Assembly (NCBI RefSeq): GCF_900103845.1
Contig: NZ_FNIJ01000016.1
Coordinates: 1 to 64,000 of the forward strand
Source of the DNA: Pseudomonas jinjuensis
GTDB lineage: Bacteria; Pseudomonadota; Gammaproteobacteria; Pseudomonadales; Pseudomonadaceae
DNA length: 64,000 nt
Direction: 5' to 3'
The translations under genes were made by a program, and so were the position numbers. Below are positions 48,793 through 57,995 of the stretch, piece by piece (positions within the stretch are counted from its first letter, which is position 1; every line of letters starts with the position of its first letter). A model generated the notes under the pieces. The model saw only the letters and a list, made by a program, of their open reading frames with translations, did no database searches and was not told the DNA's origin.

Positions 48793-49884
48793 CTAAATCC
48801 GCCCCTCCGGCGCATAAAGCTGCGGATCGATGATCGCCTCGCGCCCCAGCATCAGGTCCGCCAGCAACCGGCAGGAAGCCGGCGCCAGCACCAGGCCGTT
48901 GCGGTAGTGCCCGGTGTTCAGCCACAGCCCGGCGAACCCGGGCACCGGCCCGATGAACGGAATCCCCTCCGGCGACCCCGGCCGCAACCCGGCCCAGTGG
49001 CGGATCGGCTGCTGCCCGGACAGGGCCGGCAACAGCTCTTCCGCGGAAGCACGCAGGCTGGCCAGCGCTTCATCGGTAGGCGTCTTGTCGAAACCGGCAT
49101 GCTCCAGCGTGCTGCCCACCAGGATGTGGCCGTCGCGGCGCGGGATGGCGTAGCGTCCCTTTGCCAGCACCATGCTGGACAGGAAATCCTCGGCGCACTT
49201 GTAGAGGATCATCTGCCCCTTCACCGGCTCCACCGGCAGCGACAGTCCCAGCCGGGCCAGCAACTCGCCGCTCCAGGCGCCGGCGGCCAGCACCACGGAC
49301 TCCGCCCGCAACTCGCCCTCGGCGGTACGCACGCCCTCGATCCGCCCCGGCGCGCCGAGGAAATCCAGCACCTCGCAGTTCTCCCGCAGGGTGACATTGG
49401 GCAGACGGCGCAAGGCTTCCCGCAGCGACCTGGCCAGGCGCGGATTGCGCACATTGGCCACATCCGGCATGTGCACGGCGCGCGAGAAACCCTCGCCCAG
49501 CACCGGCACCGCCTGCCTGACCGCGGCGATATCCACCTCGTGCAAGGGACGCCCGTTGGCCCGGGCCCACTCCAGCGCCTCGGCCTGATCGTCCAGGTCC
49601 AGCCAGTACAGCCCGGTGACATGCACCTCGGGATCGACGCCGGTCTCCTCCAGCAGACGCTGTCCCAGCTGTGGATAGAAATCCTGCGACCAGTGCGCCA
49701 GGCTCGCCACGGCCCGGCCATAGCGCCAGGGATAGAGCGGCGACACGATCCCGCCCCCCGCCCAGGATGCCTCCCGCCCGGTTTCGCCACGCTCCACCAG
49801 CGTGACCCCGACTCCTTCCTGCGCCAGCGACCAGGCACTCAACAGCCCGATCACACCCCCGCCAACCACAATCACATCCGGCAT
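48793..49884 (-). CDS. thiO: Glycine oxidase ThiO-like FAD-dependent oxidoreductase
   Basis: A 363-aa D-amino-acid/glycine oxidase family flavoenzyme; ThiO oxidises glycine to dehydroglycine for the thiazole of thiamine. FAD-binding VIVVGGGVIGLLSAWSLAQEG at residues 4-24, GREASWAGGGIVSPLYPW, and the C-terminal NTGHYRNGLVLAPASCRLLADLM that closes the FAD site. Start at ATG 49884; the open frame continues upstream without support. In P. aeruginosa the same gene separates pilR from fimT. Confidence 0.88.
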   Translation of the reverse strand: MPDVIVVGGGVIGLLSAWSLAQEGVGVTLVERGETGREASWAGGGIVSPLYPWRYGRAVASLAHWSQDFYPQLGQRLLEETGVDPEVHVTGLYWLDLDDQAEALEWARANGRPLHEVDIAAVRQAVPVLGEGFSRAVHMPDVANVRNPRLARSLREALRRLPNVTLRENCEVLDFLGAPGRIEGVRTAEGELRAESVVLAAGAWSGELLARLGLSLPVEPVKGQMILYKCAEDFLSSMVLAKGRYAIPRRDGHILVGSTLEHAGFDKTPTDEALASLRASAEELLPALSGQQPIRHWAGLRPGSPEGIPFIGPVPGFAGLWLNTGHYRNGLVLAPASCRLLADLMLGREAIIDPQLYAPEGRI

Positions 49885-50075
49885 GCCGCACACCTTCTGG
49901 CCAAAAGAAACGCCGGCGACACTATACCGGCCTCCCCTCCCCCTGCCCAATCGCAGGCGCGGAACAGGCCCATGGCAATTCCGGATTGCGCCTACAAGCC
50001 CCCGTGCAGACTTCTCGGCGCATGTCCGCACACCCCGCCGATACTGTCCCGACCGCCATCGATCAAGGAACGATC

Positions 50076-50588
50076 ATGTCCAGGACACACGGCTTCAGCC
50101 TGGTCGAGCTGCTCGTCACGCTCAGCCTCCTCGCCATCGCCCTCTCCTTCGCCGCCCCCGCCTTCAGCGAACTGGTCGCCGCCCAGCGAACCCGGATCGC
50201 CCTGCACGACCTCACCGAAGCCCTCCTCCAGGCCCGCGCAACCGCAATCACCACCGGCAAGCCGATCAGCCTCGCCGCCACCGGCAGCGCCTGGGCGAAT
50301 GGCTGGACGCTGTTCGTCGACAGCAACAACGACGGCATCCGCCAGCCGCACGAACGACTGATCAGCGTCCACGAGGCCCTGGAAGGCATCGAGATCAGAC
50401 CCGACTCCACCTCGCGCAAATACATCCACTACATCCCCCGCGGCAGCAGCATCCAGCAGAACGGCGCCTTCCACGCCGGCAACCTGGTCATCTGCGGCAA
50501 AAGCCAGCGGAGCTACAAGATCGTCATCAACCGCGTCGGCAGAATCCGCTACGAAAGCGCAGCCAGCGCAACCCTGTGCCCACGCTGA
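50076..50588 (+). CDS. fimT: Minor pilin FimT
   Basis: A 170-aa GspH-family minor pilin. MSRTHG, then FSLVELLVTLSLLAIALS (Glu5), LLQARATAITTGKPISLAA and GWTLFVDSNNDG are typical FimT features. In recent work on other bacteria FimT proteins bind DNA for uptake; Arg/Lys-rich C-terminal residues here (KSQRSYKIVINRVGRIRYE) would fit. ATG 50076 with AAGGA upstream is chosen over an earlier in-frame start. Confidence 0.88.
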   Translation: MSRTHGFSLVELLVTLSLLAIALSFAAPAFSELVAAQRTRIALHDLTEALLQARATAITTGKPISLAATGSAWANGWTLFVDSNNDGIRQPHERLISVHEALEGIEIRPDSTSRKYIHYIPRGSSIQQNGAFHAGNLVICGKSQRSYKIVINRVGRIRYESAASATLCPR

Positions 50589-50634
50589 CCAGCGCACAGA
50601 CACTTCGCGAAGCGGTTCACAGAAGCGGCCGGAC

Positions 50635-50643
50635 GACGACCGG
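50635..50643 (-). promoter_or_regulatory. Possible AlgR box upstream of fimU
   Basis: The minus strand reads CCGGTCGTC, one mismatch from the AlgR consensus CCGTTCGTC. AlgR activates the fimU operon in P. aeruginosa. A 9-bp near-match can occur by chance. Confidence 0.3.
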
Positions 50644-50738
50644 ACATCGTCCTATCGGCAACGATCATCCATAGAAAAAGGACATTTCCCACAAGAAAAG
50701 GCAGCATTACCTCTATCCAAAGTGTGAGGAATGCGTCT

Positions 50739-51212
50739 ATGCGGCGTCCTGTGAAGTCGACAGGATTCACCCTGATCGAGTTGATGGTCGTAATCGCGAT
50801 CGTCGCCATCCTGGCGTCGGTAAGCGCACCGAACTTCCGCAACCTGATCCTCGACAACCGCCTGAGCAACACCACCAACCTGATGCTCGGCATGCTGCAA
50901 CTCGCCCGCAGCGAAGCGGTCATGCAGCGCACCACCATCAGCGTCTGCGCGGCGAACGACGCCAAGAGCGCCTGCGCCGACAGCACCAACTGGAGCAACG
51001 GTGCGTTGTTGATGAGCGGCAGCACCGTCCTGAAGGTGATAAACCCGGTCAGCACCGAGGTGACCATCACCAGCTCGGCCAGCAAGGTCGAGTACCAGCC
51101 CGACGGCACCACCACGGCGGGCACCATTTCGATCAGCGACGCACGTCCGGCGTCCCGCCAGATCAAGATCAACGCCATCGGACAGGCGTGCAGCGGAAGC
51201 GCCTGCTCATGA
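50739..51212 (+). CDS. fimU: Minor pilin FimU
   Basis: A 157-aa minor pilin and first gene of the fimU-pilVWXY1-pilE operon. MRRPVKSTG, then FTLIELMVVIAIVAILASVSAPNF (Glu5), QLARSEAVMQRTTISVC and a C-terminal cysteine pair (CSGSACS). ATG 50739 is preferred over GTG 50724 because GAGGA is correctly spaced from it. It links the PilVWX-PilY1 priming complex to the PilA filament in P. aeruginosa. Confidence 0.9.
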   Translation: MRRPVKSTGFTLIELMVVIAIVAILASVSAPNFRNLILDNRLSNTTNLMLGMLQLARSEAVMQRTTISVCAANDAKSACADSTNWSNGALLMSGSTVLKVINPVSTEVTITSSASKVEYQPDGTTTAGTISISDARPASRQIKINAIGQACSGSACS

Positions 51213-51688
51213 GAACCAGACCAGCGAACCGTGGTTTCACCCTGATCGAAGTGCTGATCGCCCTGGTCATCCTCGCGGTCGGCCTGCTCGGCATGGCTTC
51301 CCTCATGATGAGCAGCCTGCAATCGAGTCAGGGCGCCTATCTGCGCAGCCAGGCCAGTCTGCTCGCCTTCGACATCGTCGAACGCATGCGGGCAAATCAT
51401 GCACAGGCTATTAGCACAAACGACTACACCCTCGCCGAGAACGCCACAGGGTCCACCGATCCGAACTGCAAGACATCCGGCTGCAATCCGGCACAGCAGG
51501 CGCAGCAGGATCTCCACGACTGGCGGGCAGCGCTTGCCGACGGCATCCCCGGGGCCAAGGCGAGTATCACTCGCACGCCCCCAAACGAGTACGAAATAAC
51601 CATTTCCTGGGAAGAGACGGGAACAGCACTGAAAAAGTCTGACGAGACGGAGATTTCTCCATCCTTCAGCCTGAGGGTCGACCTATGA
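51209..51688 (+). CDS. pilV: Minor pilin PilV
   Basis: A 159-aa minor pilin: MRTRPANRG then FTLIEVLIALVILAVGLLGMASLMM (Glu5). Its ATG overlaps the fimU stop by four bases. Part of the PilVWX core that primes pilus assembly with PilY1. Confidence 0.9.
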   Translation: MRTRPANRGFTLIEVLIALVILAVGLLGMASLMMSSLQSSQGAYLRSQASLLAFDIVERMRANHAQAISTNDYTLAENATGSTDPNCKTSGCNPAQQAQQDLHDWRAALADGIPGAKASITRTPPNEYEITISWEETGTALKKSDETEISPSFSLRVDL

Positions 51689-52335
51689 AGCGGCAGCAAC
51701 AGGGTCTGTCCCTGATCGAACTGATGATCGCCATACTCATCAGCTCGTTGTTATTGCTCGGTGTAATTCAGCTCTTCGGCAACACGAGCACTTCCGATCG
51801 CACCAATACTGCAATGGCCAGAATCCAGGAGAGTGGCCGGATTGCCCTGGAGATCATCGGAGCCGACGCTCGCCGGGCCGGCTATCAGGGATGCAGCTCT
51901 GCCGCAAACAAGACCACTATCGGCAGTTTGACCTTTCCTGCCGATGCCCTGGCCGCCACGGAAAACAGCGTAACTTTCCGCTACGCCACCGCGGCCAATA
52001 CCGGCACCCTGTTCGGCGCCAACAAGACGTGCGACGACGACGCGCTCTATTTGAACAATGTGACCTACAGCAGTTGCCCCAGCGGGGGCGTGCAACATAT
52101 CTGCAAGAGCGTCAATGGCGGCACTGCTACCGCAGTGCTGGACAATGCGGAAATCACCTCCATCAGCTTCGGGGTGCCCAGTGGCGGAGTTACGCAGTGG
52201 AAGGACAGCGAGGATATTTCGTCCACTGATCTGGCATTGGCCCACGCAGTAAGACTCACGCTGACCGTTACCGACTCGCGCAATGAAGTATCGCGCGAAT
52301 TTTCCAGCACCTATGAACTCAGGAATCGCCTCTGA
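51685..52335 (+). CDS. pilW: Minor pilin PilW
   Basis: A 216-aa PilW: MKRQQQG then LSLIELMIAILISSLLLLG (Glu5), MARIQESGRIALEIIGADARRAGYQGC. It is shorter than its 379-aa counterpart in the second cluster. ATGA overlap with pilV and TGATG overlap with pilX. Confidence 0.9.
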   Translation: MKRQQQGLSLIELMIAILISSLLLLGVIQLFGNTSTSDRTNTAMARIQESGRIALEIIGADARRAGYQGCSSAANKTTIGSLTFPADALAATENSVTFRYATAANTGTLFGANKTCDDDALYLNNVTYSSCPSGGVQHICKSVNGGTATAVLDNAEITSISFGVPSGGVTQWKDSEDISSTDLALAHAVRLTLTVTDSRNEVSREFSSTYELRNRL

Positions 52336-52790
52336 TGAACCTACGCGCCCACCAGAACGGTATGGCCCTGCTCGTCAGTCTGGTATTGCTGCTATTGCTG
52401 ACCATCATCGCCATAACTGCCGCCAACCAGTCATCGCTGCAGGAGCGCATGGCGGCCAACAGCCAACAGCAGACCATTGCATTCCAGGCCGCAGAAAGCG
52501 GCATCCAGGGCTGGCTTGCCGAATACGAAAGCAACCCGCGCATCGAACCCATCAGCGCCGCAAAGGAACTGACCGCGACGGCTCCCTATGAAGCAAGCGC
52601 GCCCCAACCCGGCACCTGTTTCGACGTGGTTCCGTCCTACTCGCTGAATGCGGCTGACGATAGCGGTTCATTCCAATACGCCTGTTTCGATATCCAAAGT
52701 ACCGGCAAGTCCTGTGTCGACAGCAACTGTGCTGACGAAGACAACCCGGCGCGCGCCAGGCACCTCCAGGGCCATCTGGTTCGCTACTGA
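52335..52790 (+). CDS. pilX: Minor pilin PilX
   Basis: A 151-aa PilX: HQNG then MALLVSLVLLLLLTIIAITAANQSSLQERMAANSQQQ, a hydrophobic helix with Val at position 5, typical for PilX, followed by AAESGIQ. Overlaps the pilW stop by one base; pilY1 follows after 21 bases. Confidence 0.9.
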   Translation: MNLRAHQNGMALLVSLVLLLLLTIIAITAANQSSLQERMAANSQQQTIAFQAAESGIQGWLAEYESNPRIEPISAAKELTATAPYEASAPQPGTCFDVVPSYSLNAADDSGSFQYACFDIQSTGKSCVDSNCADEDNPARARHLQGHLVRY

Positions 52791-52811
52791 ATTCAAGGAC
52801 ACGAAATCATC

Positions 52812-55800
52812 ATGAAAGCGCCAAGCTTCCTGTGCAGCGCCTTTGCCTCCGCCCTCGCCACAGCGACGATTCTGTACAGCGGCATCAGTTATGCCGACGA
52901 CACGGAAATCTTCTTCGGCGGCTCTACCATCGACGCAGGCATTCGGCCCAATGTGCTGTTCATTCTCGACGATTCCGGGTCGATGAACGACAACAAGACT
53001 CCGACTCGCATGGCGCAGTTGAAGAGCGCATTCAACACCATCATTCACAGCGCCGGCAGCATCAATGTGGGAGTCATGGCGCTCAATACCAAATCGGGCG
53101 GATCACGCCTGCTGTCCCCGGTCCGCCCGATCGACGAGTCCATCAACGTCAAGCTATCCAGCCCGGTACTTCTGGCCAGCGGCGACGATGCCAGTTATTT
53201 CAGCAGCGGCACTACGAACATCAACGATCCTACTCTGGTGATGGGGTATACGGGCAACAATGAAGGTGTTACGCGCTCGCTTGGGTTCAAGACCACCTAT
53301 TCGGCGGAAAACACGTCCTACTATGTAGTAAGAAGCAATAGTACCGACTATGCCTGCTCCTCCAAGATCGCCGATAAGGGAAATGTATGCCCCACCGGAC
53401 TCAAGGCGACTATCAACTCAAACAAAGACAGTGGTAACGACGGGATTCTGTTGTTCCGAAATCTGAATATCCCTGCTGGTGTCAGCATCCAGTCTGCGAA
53501 ACTGGTTATAACCCGTGCCACCACCGGTACTGTCAGATCATTCTCGGTAAAGATAGAAAATACAAAAACGGCAGCCGCCTTCAATAACGACGACGTCATC
53601 GGCAGTGAGCGGAATTATGGAAATTCCGACCTGAACATTTCTTCAGTCACTCCGAGCCTGAATGGGGAAGAGCTTACCTTCGACCTCAAGAACCAGCTCC
53701 AGAAGTTGAAAGACCTGTCCCCTGCCGCCAACCCCATTGGCGATATTTCCGTGCGTCTGCGCGGCACTGGCAGCAATAATTATTCCTGGTATCTCGGCGA
53801 CGGCACAGAGACATCTCCGGAAATCACGCCCCGCCTGGAAATCACCTGGACGGGCAGCGAAAGCACGAACCGCACCACAGGCCTGCGCTTCCAGAATGTC
53901 GCCATTCCCAAGGACGCGATCATCACTTCCGCACGCATCGACTTCGTACCGGCCGCCTCGGACGATCGCCCGGTAACCTTCAGCGTCACGGCACAGAACA
54001 GCTCGGACGCGAACATCTTTACTGCAGATGCCACCAACTTCACCGGCCGCCCCAAGACGGCGAACAGTTCCACCTGGACACCCGCCGAATGGCGCACAAC
54101 CAAGCCCCAGGTCTATGTGGAAGGCCCGACCGTCACAGCCCTGGTACAGACTGTCGTCAACAACAACGATTGGTGCGGCAACAACTCCATGGCCTTCTTC
54201 ATTACTCCCACAGCGGGAAGCGGAAACCGTACGGCCTTCAGCGTCGATGCCGCCAAGGATCTCCAACCCGTACTCAACGTCAAGTATGAAGGCGGTGACG
54301 AAGGATGCCTGGACCCGATCCTCGACATATCGGTAGTCGACAACAAGGATGATGGATATCAGGAGAGTACTTCTCAGGGGGAGAGAACTCCCAACCTGAC
54401 CTCGACCTCTCTCTCCTTCAGCAATGACTATATCGTCAGTCGTTACCAGAGAGTTCCCGTCAAGCAAGGCGCGACAGTAAAAGAGGCGCAGATAATAGTC
54501 ACGCCCAACAATGCCAACTCCGGCACGGCAACGGTCAACTTCCATGACATCGACAACTCTCCAGAGCTCAATACCAATAACCGTAATCTGAGCGATCGAT
54601 TCCCAGGTAGTGGCGGAGCCAGTTGCAGTTTCCCGTCTGGCACGGCGGGAATCCCTGTCACCTGCTCGGCCGCAGGAATAAAAACACAACTACAAGCGAT
54701 CTTCTCCCGCCCGGGATGGAGCGACGGCAATGCGCTGAGCCTGCTGCTCAAACCCTCCAGCGGCAGCCTGGCGCTCAAATCGCGGGACAGTGGCGCAGGC
54801 AACAGCATCGTTCTCCGCGTCAAGCTTGCTTCCGGCGGCCTGGGTGCAAACAGCTACACGGTCCGTGACTACACGGATGGCATCGTACAAAGCCTGTCGG
54901 CCGACGGTAATACGCCCATCGTCCCCGCCCTGCACGAAGCCGCAGGCTATCTGACCCGTGCGACGGGCAAGCATGTCGGCACCGTCCCCAGCCCCATCAC
55001 CAGTTCCTGCCAGGCCAACTACCTGGTCCTGCTGACCGACGGCGAAGCCAACAATGGCCGGAACTCGACGGAAGGTGGCCCAGCCCGAACCAACATCGCG
55101 AGCATGACTGGCAGGACATGTACGGGCGACGCCAGCGACACTGACGAGCAGTGCGGCCGGACTCTGGTCACATGGCTGGCAACGGAAGACCAGGCCGATT
55201 ACGACGGCCTCAATACGGTTACTACCCATACCATCGGTTTCAACACCAGCAACAACGCCCAGGCCACCAGTTTCCTGAACAGCCTGGCCACATTGGGAGG
55301 CGGCAAGGCGTACTCGGCGGAAAACGCCGGCGAACTTGCCAGTGCGTTCGACGATATCGTCCAGGCGGCTCTGGCGACCAATACGACGTTCGTGAATACC
55401 AGCGCGCCAGTGAACACCTTCAACCGCGCGGACAACCGGGATGAGCTTTACTTCGCCCTCTTCCGTCCGTCCGAATCGGATCGCTGGGTCGGCAACCTCA
55501 AACGCTATCGCCTGGCGACTCAGGATGGCGTCGCCACTATCGTCGACGCCGACGATGCCCCTGCCATCGATGCCAATACCGGCTTCTTCAAGACCAGCGC
55601 GCGCAGCTTCTGGAGCGCTACCCAGGATGGCAGCGACGTTGCCAAGGGGGGCGCCGCCTTCAACCTGCCAACCCCGGCCAATCGCAAACTGTTCACCTAC
55701 CTTGGCGATTCGCCGGCAGGCACCTCCGCGGCGCTGGAGAATCTGGTAGGCAATGACAACATTACCGCTACCAGACTTGGCGACAGCACCATGACCACGG

Positions 55801-57464
55801 TCGAGCGTGCCGCCCTGATCGAATACATCAGCGGGGTGGATACTGACGAAAGCGGCAACAAGCGGAACCGCCAGGCTCTCGGCGACCCTATCCACTCGTC
55901 TCCACGCCTGGTTACCTATGGCTGCAACGCCTTCACCGACGGAGAGTGCACAGACCCGGACCTGAGCGCCTTCCTCGGTACCAATGAAGGCTTCATCCAT
56001 GCCTTCAACACCAATAACGGTGCGGAGCAATTCGCCTTCATGCCCGAGGCCTTGCTGCGGAACATCAGGCAGCTCAGGAACAACGCAAAATCCACTGCGA
56101 ACAAACCACGCCTGTATGGCATGGACAACACCGTGACTGTCTGGGTGAACGATGCCAACAACAACGGTGTCATCTATGGCGATCCCAGCACCGACACCAC
56201 GACCGGCCTGAACACCAACGAGTTCGTCTACGCCTATGCCACCATGGGTCGGGGTGGGCGCAATATCTATGCGCTGGATGTCACCGATCGCAGTGCGCCG
56301 CGCATGCTGTGGCAGATACTCGGTGGCACGACCCCCGGCTTCGAGAAGCTGGGCCAGACCTGGTCCACGCCGGTCAAGACCCGGATCAGGGTAGGCGACA
56401 CCATCAGGGACGTACTGATCTTCGGCGGCGGATACGACGAGGACCAGGATGATCTCAACATTTCCACCAGCGTGTATGCGGAAGATGACATCGGCAACGC
56501 CATCTATATCGTCGATGCCAGGACCGGGGAAAAGCTCTGGTCCGCCAGCAACGGCGCGGGCCATGACAAGACGCTGGAGAAGATGAAGTTCAGCATTCCC
56601 AGCAGCGTGCGGGTGATCGATATCCAGCAGAACGAGGCTGGAGCCCTGGTTACGGACCCCGACAAACTGGCGGACCAGTTCTTCGTCGGCGACATGGGCG
56701 GACAGGTATGGCGGTTCTACATAAACAATGGCAGCACAGGTGCCGCGCTGGTAACGCCTGGGGGGACCACTGGCGACGGAGTCTTCGCCAGCATCGGCGG
56801 CACCACGCCAGCCACGGCGAGGCGCTTCTACAACGAGCCGGACGTGGCATTGCTGAATGTCGGTGGAAGCCGTGTTCTCACCGTCAATATCGGGAGCGGA
56901 TACCGTGGGCATCCTCTCAACGAATTCATCGAGGATCGCTTCTACTCGTTCCGCACCACCACGCTGTTCAAGACCACCGGTGAAGGAACCCTGACAGAAA
57001 CCGGCATGTACGACGCCACCCAGAACCTTCTGCAAGCTGGGGACGACTCGCAAAAGACTACCGCCAACACGGCGTTCCAGAGAACCTCGGGCGGCTGGTT
57101 CATCACCCTGACCAACTCGGGAGAAAAGGTACTTTCGCGTTCATTGACCGCCAGTGGAACACTGTTCTTCAACACCTACGAACCCAGCACAAGCACGACA
57201 GCCTGTAGTGCGGCAGTGGGAAAGAACCGTTCCTATGCCGTGCGTCTGCTCGATGCCACGCCCGCCTCGATAGAAGCGGGTGGCGACGGGACTCCCAGCG
57301 ATCGTGCGCAACTCAGTAATAGCGGCGGCATTTCCGGCGACCCGCAACTGTTCTGTACCGGCGACAATTGCTGGATATTGCCGGACCCGGCAATCGACCC
57401 TGTGCGGGCAGAAAGTCCACCGCTTGGAAAAACATACTGGATAGACAGCCCCGACGCCGACTGA
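52812..57464 (+). CDS. pilY1: Pilus tip adhesin/biogenesis factor PilY1 (extended)
   Basis: A 1550-aa exported protein, about 390 residues longer than PilY1 of P. aeruginosa as I recall it. Signal peptide to about residue 28. The vWA domain starts at PNVLFILDDSGSM with an intact MIDAS (Asp53, Ser55, Ser57); its second half (NYLVLLTDGEAN) comes only near residue 740. The roughly 550 residues between hold three repeated beta-rich modules (FRNLNIPAGVSIQSAKLVI; FQNVAIPKDAIITSARIDF; YQRVPVKQGATVKEAQIIV). The C-terminal PilY1 beta-propeller follows (LGDPIHSSPRLVTYG; MGRGGRNIYALDV). The Ca loop before FFVGDMGGQVWRF keeps three acids (DPDKLAD). Confidence 0.92.
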   Translation: MKAPSFLCSAFASALATATILYSGISYADDTEIFFGGSTIDAGIRPNVLFILDDSGSMNDNKTPTRMAQLKSAFNTIIHSAGSINVGVMALNTKSGGSRLLSPVRPIDESINVKLSSPVLLASGDDASYFSSGTTNINDPTLVMGYTGNNEGVTRSLGFKTTYSAENTSYYVVRSNSTDYACSSKIADKGNVCPTGLKATINSNKDSGNDGILLFRNLNIPAGVSIQSAKLVITRATTGTVRSFSVKIENTKTAAAFNNDDVIGSERNYGNSDLNISSVTPSLNGEELTFDLKNQLQKLKDLSPAANPIGDISVRLRGTGSNNYSWYLGDGTETSPEITPRLEITWTGSESTNRTTGLRFQNVAIPKDAIITSARIDFVPAASDDRPVTFSVTAQNSSDANIFTADATNFTGRPKTANSSTWTPAEWRTTKPQVYVEGPTVTALVQTVVNNNDWCGNNSMAFFITPTAGSGNRTAFSVDAAKDLQPVLNVKYEGGDEGCLDPILDISVVDNKDDGYQESTSQGERTPNLTSTSLSFSNDYIVSRYQRVPVKQGATVKEAQIIVTPNNANSGTATVNFHDIDNSPELNTNNRNLSDRFPGSGGASCSFPSGTAGIPVTCSAAGIKTQLQAIFSRPGWSDGNALSLLLKPSSGSLALKSRDSGAGNSIVLRVKLASGGLGANSYTVRDYTDGIVQSLSADGNTPIVPALHEAAGYLTRATGKHVGTVPSPITSSCQANYLVLLTDGEANNGRNSTEGGPARTNIASMTGRTCTGDASDTDEQCGRTLVTWLATEDQADYDGLNTVTTHTIGFNTSNNAQATSFLNSLATLGGGKAYSAENAGELASAFDDIVQAALATNTTFVNTSAPVNTFNRADNRDELYFALFRPSESDRWVGNLKRYRLATQDGVATIVDADDAPAIDANTGFFKTSARSFWSATQDGSDVAKGGAAFNLPTPANRKLFTYLGDSPAGTSAALENLVGNDNITATRLGDSTMTTVERAALIEYISGVDTDESGNKRNRQALGDPIHSSPRLVTYGCNAFTDGECTDPDLSAFLGTNEGFIHAFNTNNGAEQFAFMPEALLRNIRQLRNNAKSTANKPRLYGMDNTVTVWVNDANNNGVIYGDPSTDTTTGLNTNEFVYAYATMGRGGRNIYALDVTDRSAPRMLWQILGGTTPGFEKLGQTWSTPVKTRIRVGDTIRDVLIFGGGYDEDQDDLNISTSVYAEDDIGNAIYIVDARTGEKLWSASNGAGHDKTLEKMKFSIPSSVRVIDIQQNEAGALVTDPDKLADQFFVGDMGGQVWRFYINNGSTGAALVTPGGTTGDGVFASIGGTTPATARRFYNEPDVALLNVGGSRVLTVNIGSGYRGHPLNEFIEDRFYSFRTTTLFKTTGEGTLTETGMYDATQNLLQAGDDSQKTTANTAFQRTSGGWFITLTNSGEKVLSRSLTASGTLFFNTYEPSTSTTACSAAVGKNRSYAVRLLDATPASIEAGGDGTPSDRAQLSNSGGISGDPQLFCTGDNCWILPDPAIDPVRAESPPLGKTYWIDSPDAD

Positions 57465-57530
57465 GCGGGGGGAACAGAAGAAAGGCGGGGTCTACCTGCC
57501 TTTCCAAACGATGCCAAGAGTCAGAACCAC

Positions 57531-57944
57531 ATGGAAAGACAGACCGGTTTTACGCTGCTCGAACTGATGATCACGGTAGTGATCGTCGGCATACTCGCCG
57601 CCATCGCCATACCGAGTTACCAATCCTACGTCCGCCGCTCCGCCTGCGAGGACGCCAAGGCGGTGCTGGTCGGCGCGGCCAATGTGATGGAGCGCTTCCG
57701 CGCGCAGAACAACACCTACGAAGACGCATCGCTGGGCGCCTACGACGCCAGCCCGGTCGATGGCGCCAGCAAGCAGACGGACATCGCAATCAGCGCTTCC
57801 ACCGCCACCACCTACACGCTGACAGCGACGCCTCGTGATAGCGGCCTGCTCAAGGGCAAGGGCACCCTGACCCTGGATTCCACCGGTGCACGCGGCGGCA
57901 CTGGCGCGCTGGCCAACGCCTGGGACAGTTGCAGCGGTATCTGA
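57531..57944 (+). CDS. pilE: Minor pilin PilE
   Basis: A 137-aa minor pilin: MERQTG, then FTLLELMITVVIVGILAAIAIPSYQSYVRRSACEDAK, and a C-terminal Cys (WDSCSGI) that can pair with the one in SACED. It ends the operon and is followed by a strong terminator. The pilY2 gene that precedes pilE in P. aeruginosa is absent: only 66 bases separate pilY1 and pilE. Confidence 0.9.
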   Translation: MERQTGFTLLELMITVVIVGILAAIAIPSYQSYVRRSACEDAKAVLVGAANVMERFRAQNNTYEDASLGAYDASPVDGASKQTDIAISASTATTYTLTATPRDSGLLKGKGTLTLDSTGARGGTGALANAWDSCSGI

Positions 57945-57949
57945 AAACG

Positions 57950-57979
57950 AAAAAGCCCGATCGACCGATCGGGCTTTTT
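57950..57979. terminator. Bidirectional terminator between pilE and ispH
   Basis: AAAAAGCCCGATCG, short AC loop, CGATCGGGCTTTTT: a near-perfect 14-bp inverted repeat with flanking A and T runs, serving both convergent transcripts. Confidence 0.92.
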
Positions 57980-57995
57980 CATTACCGGGGCAGGC

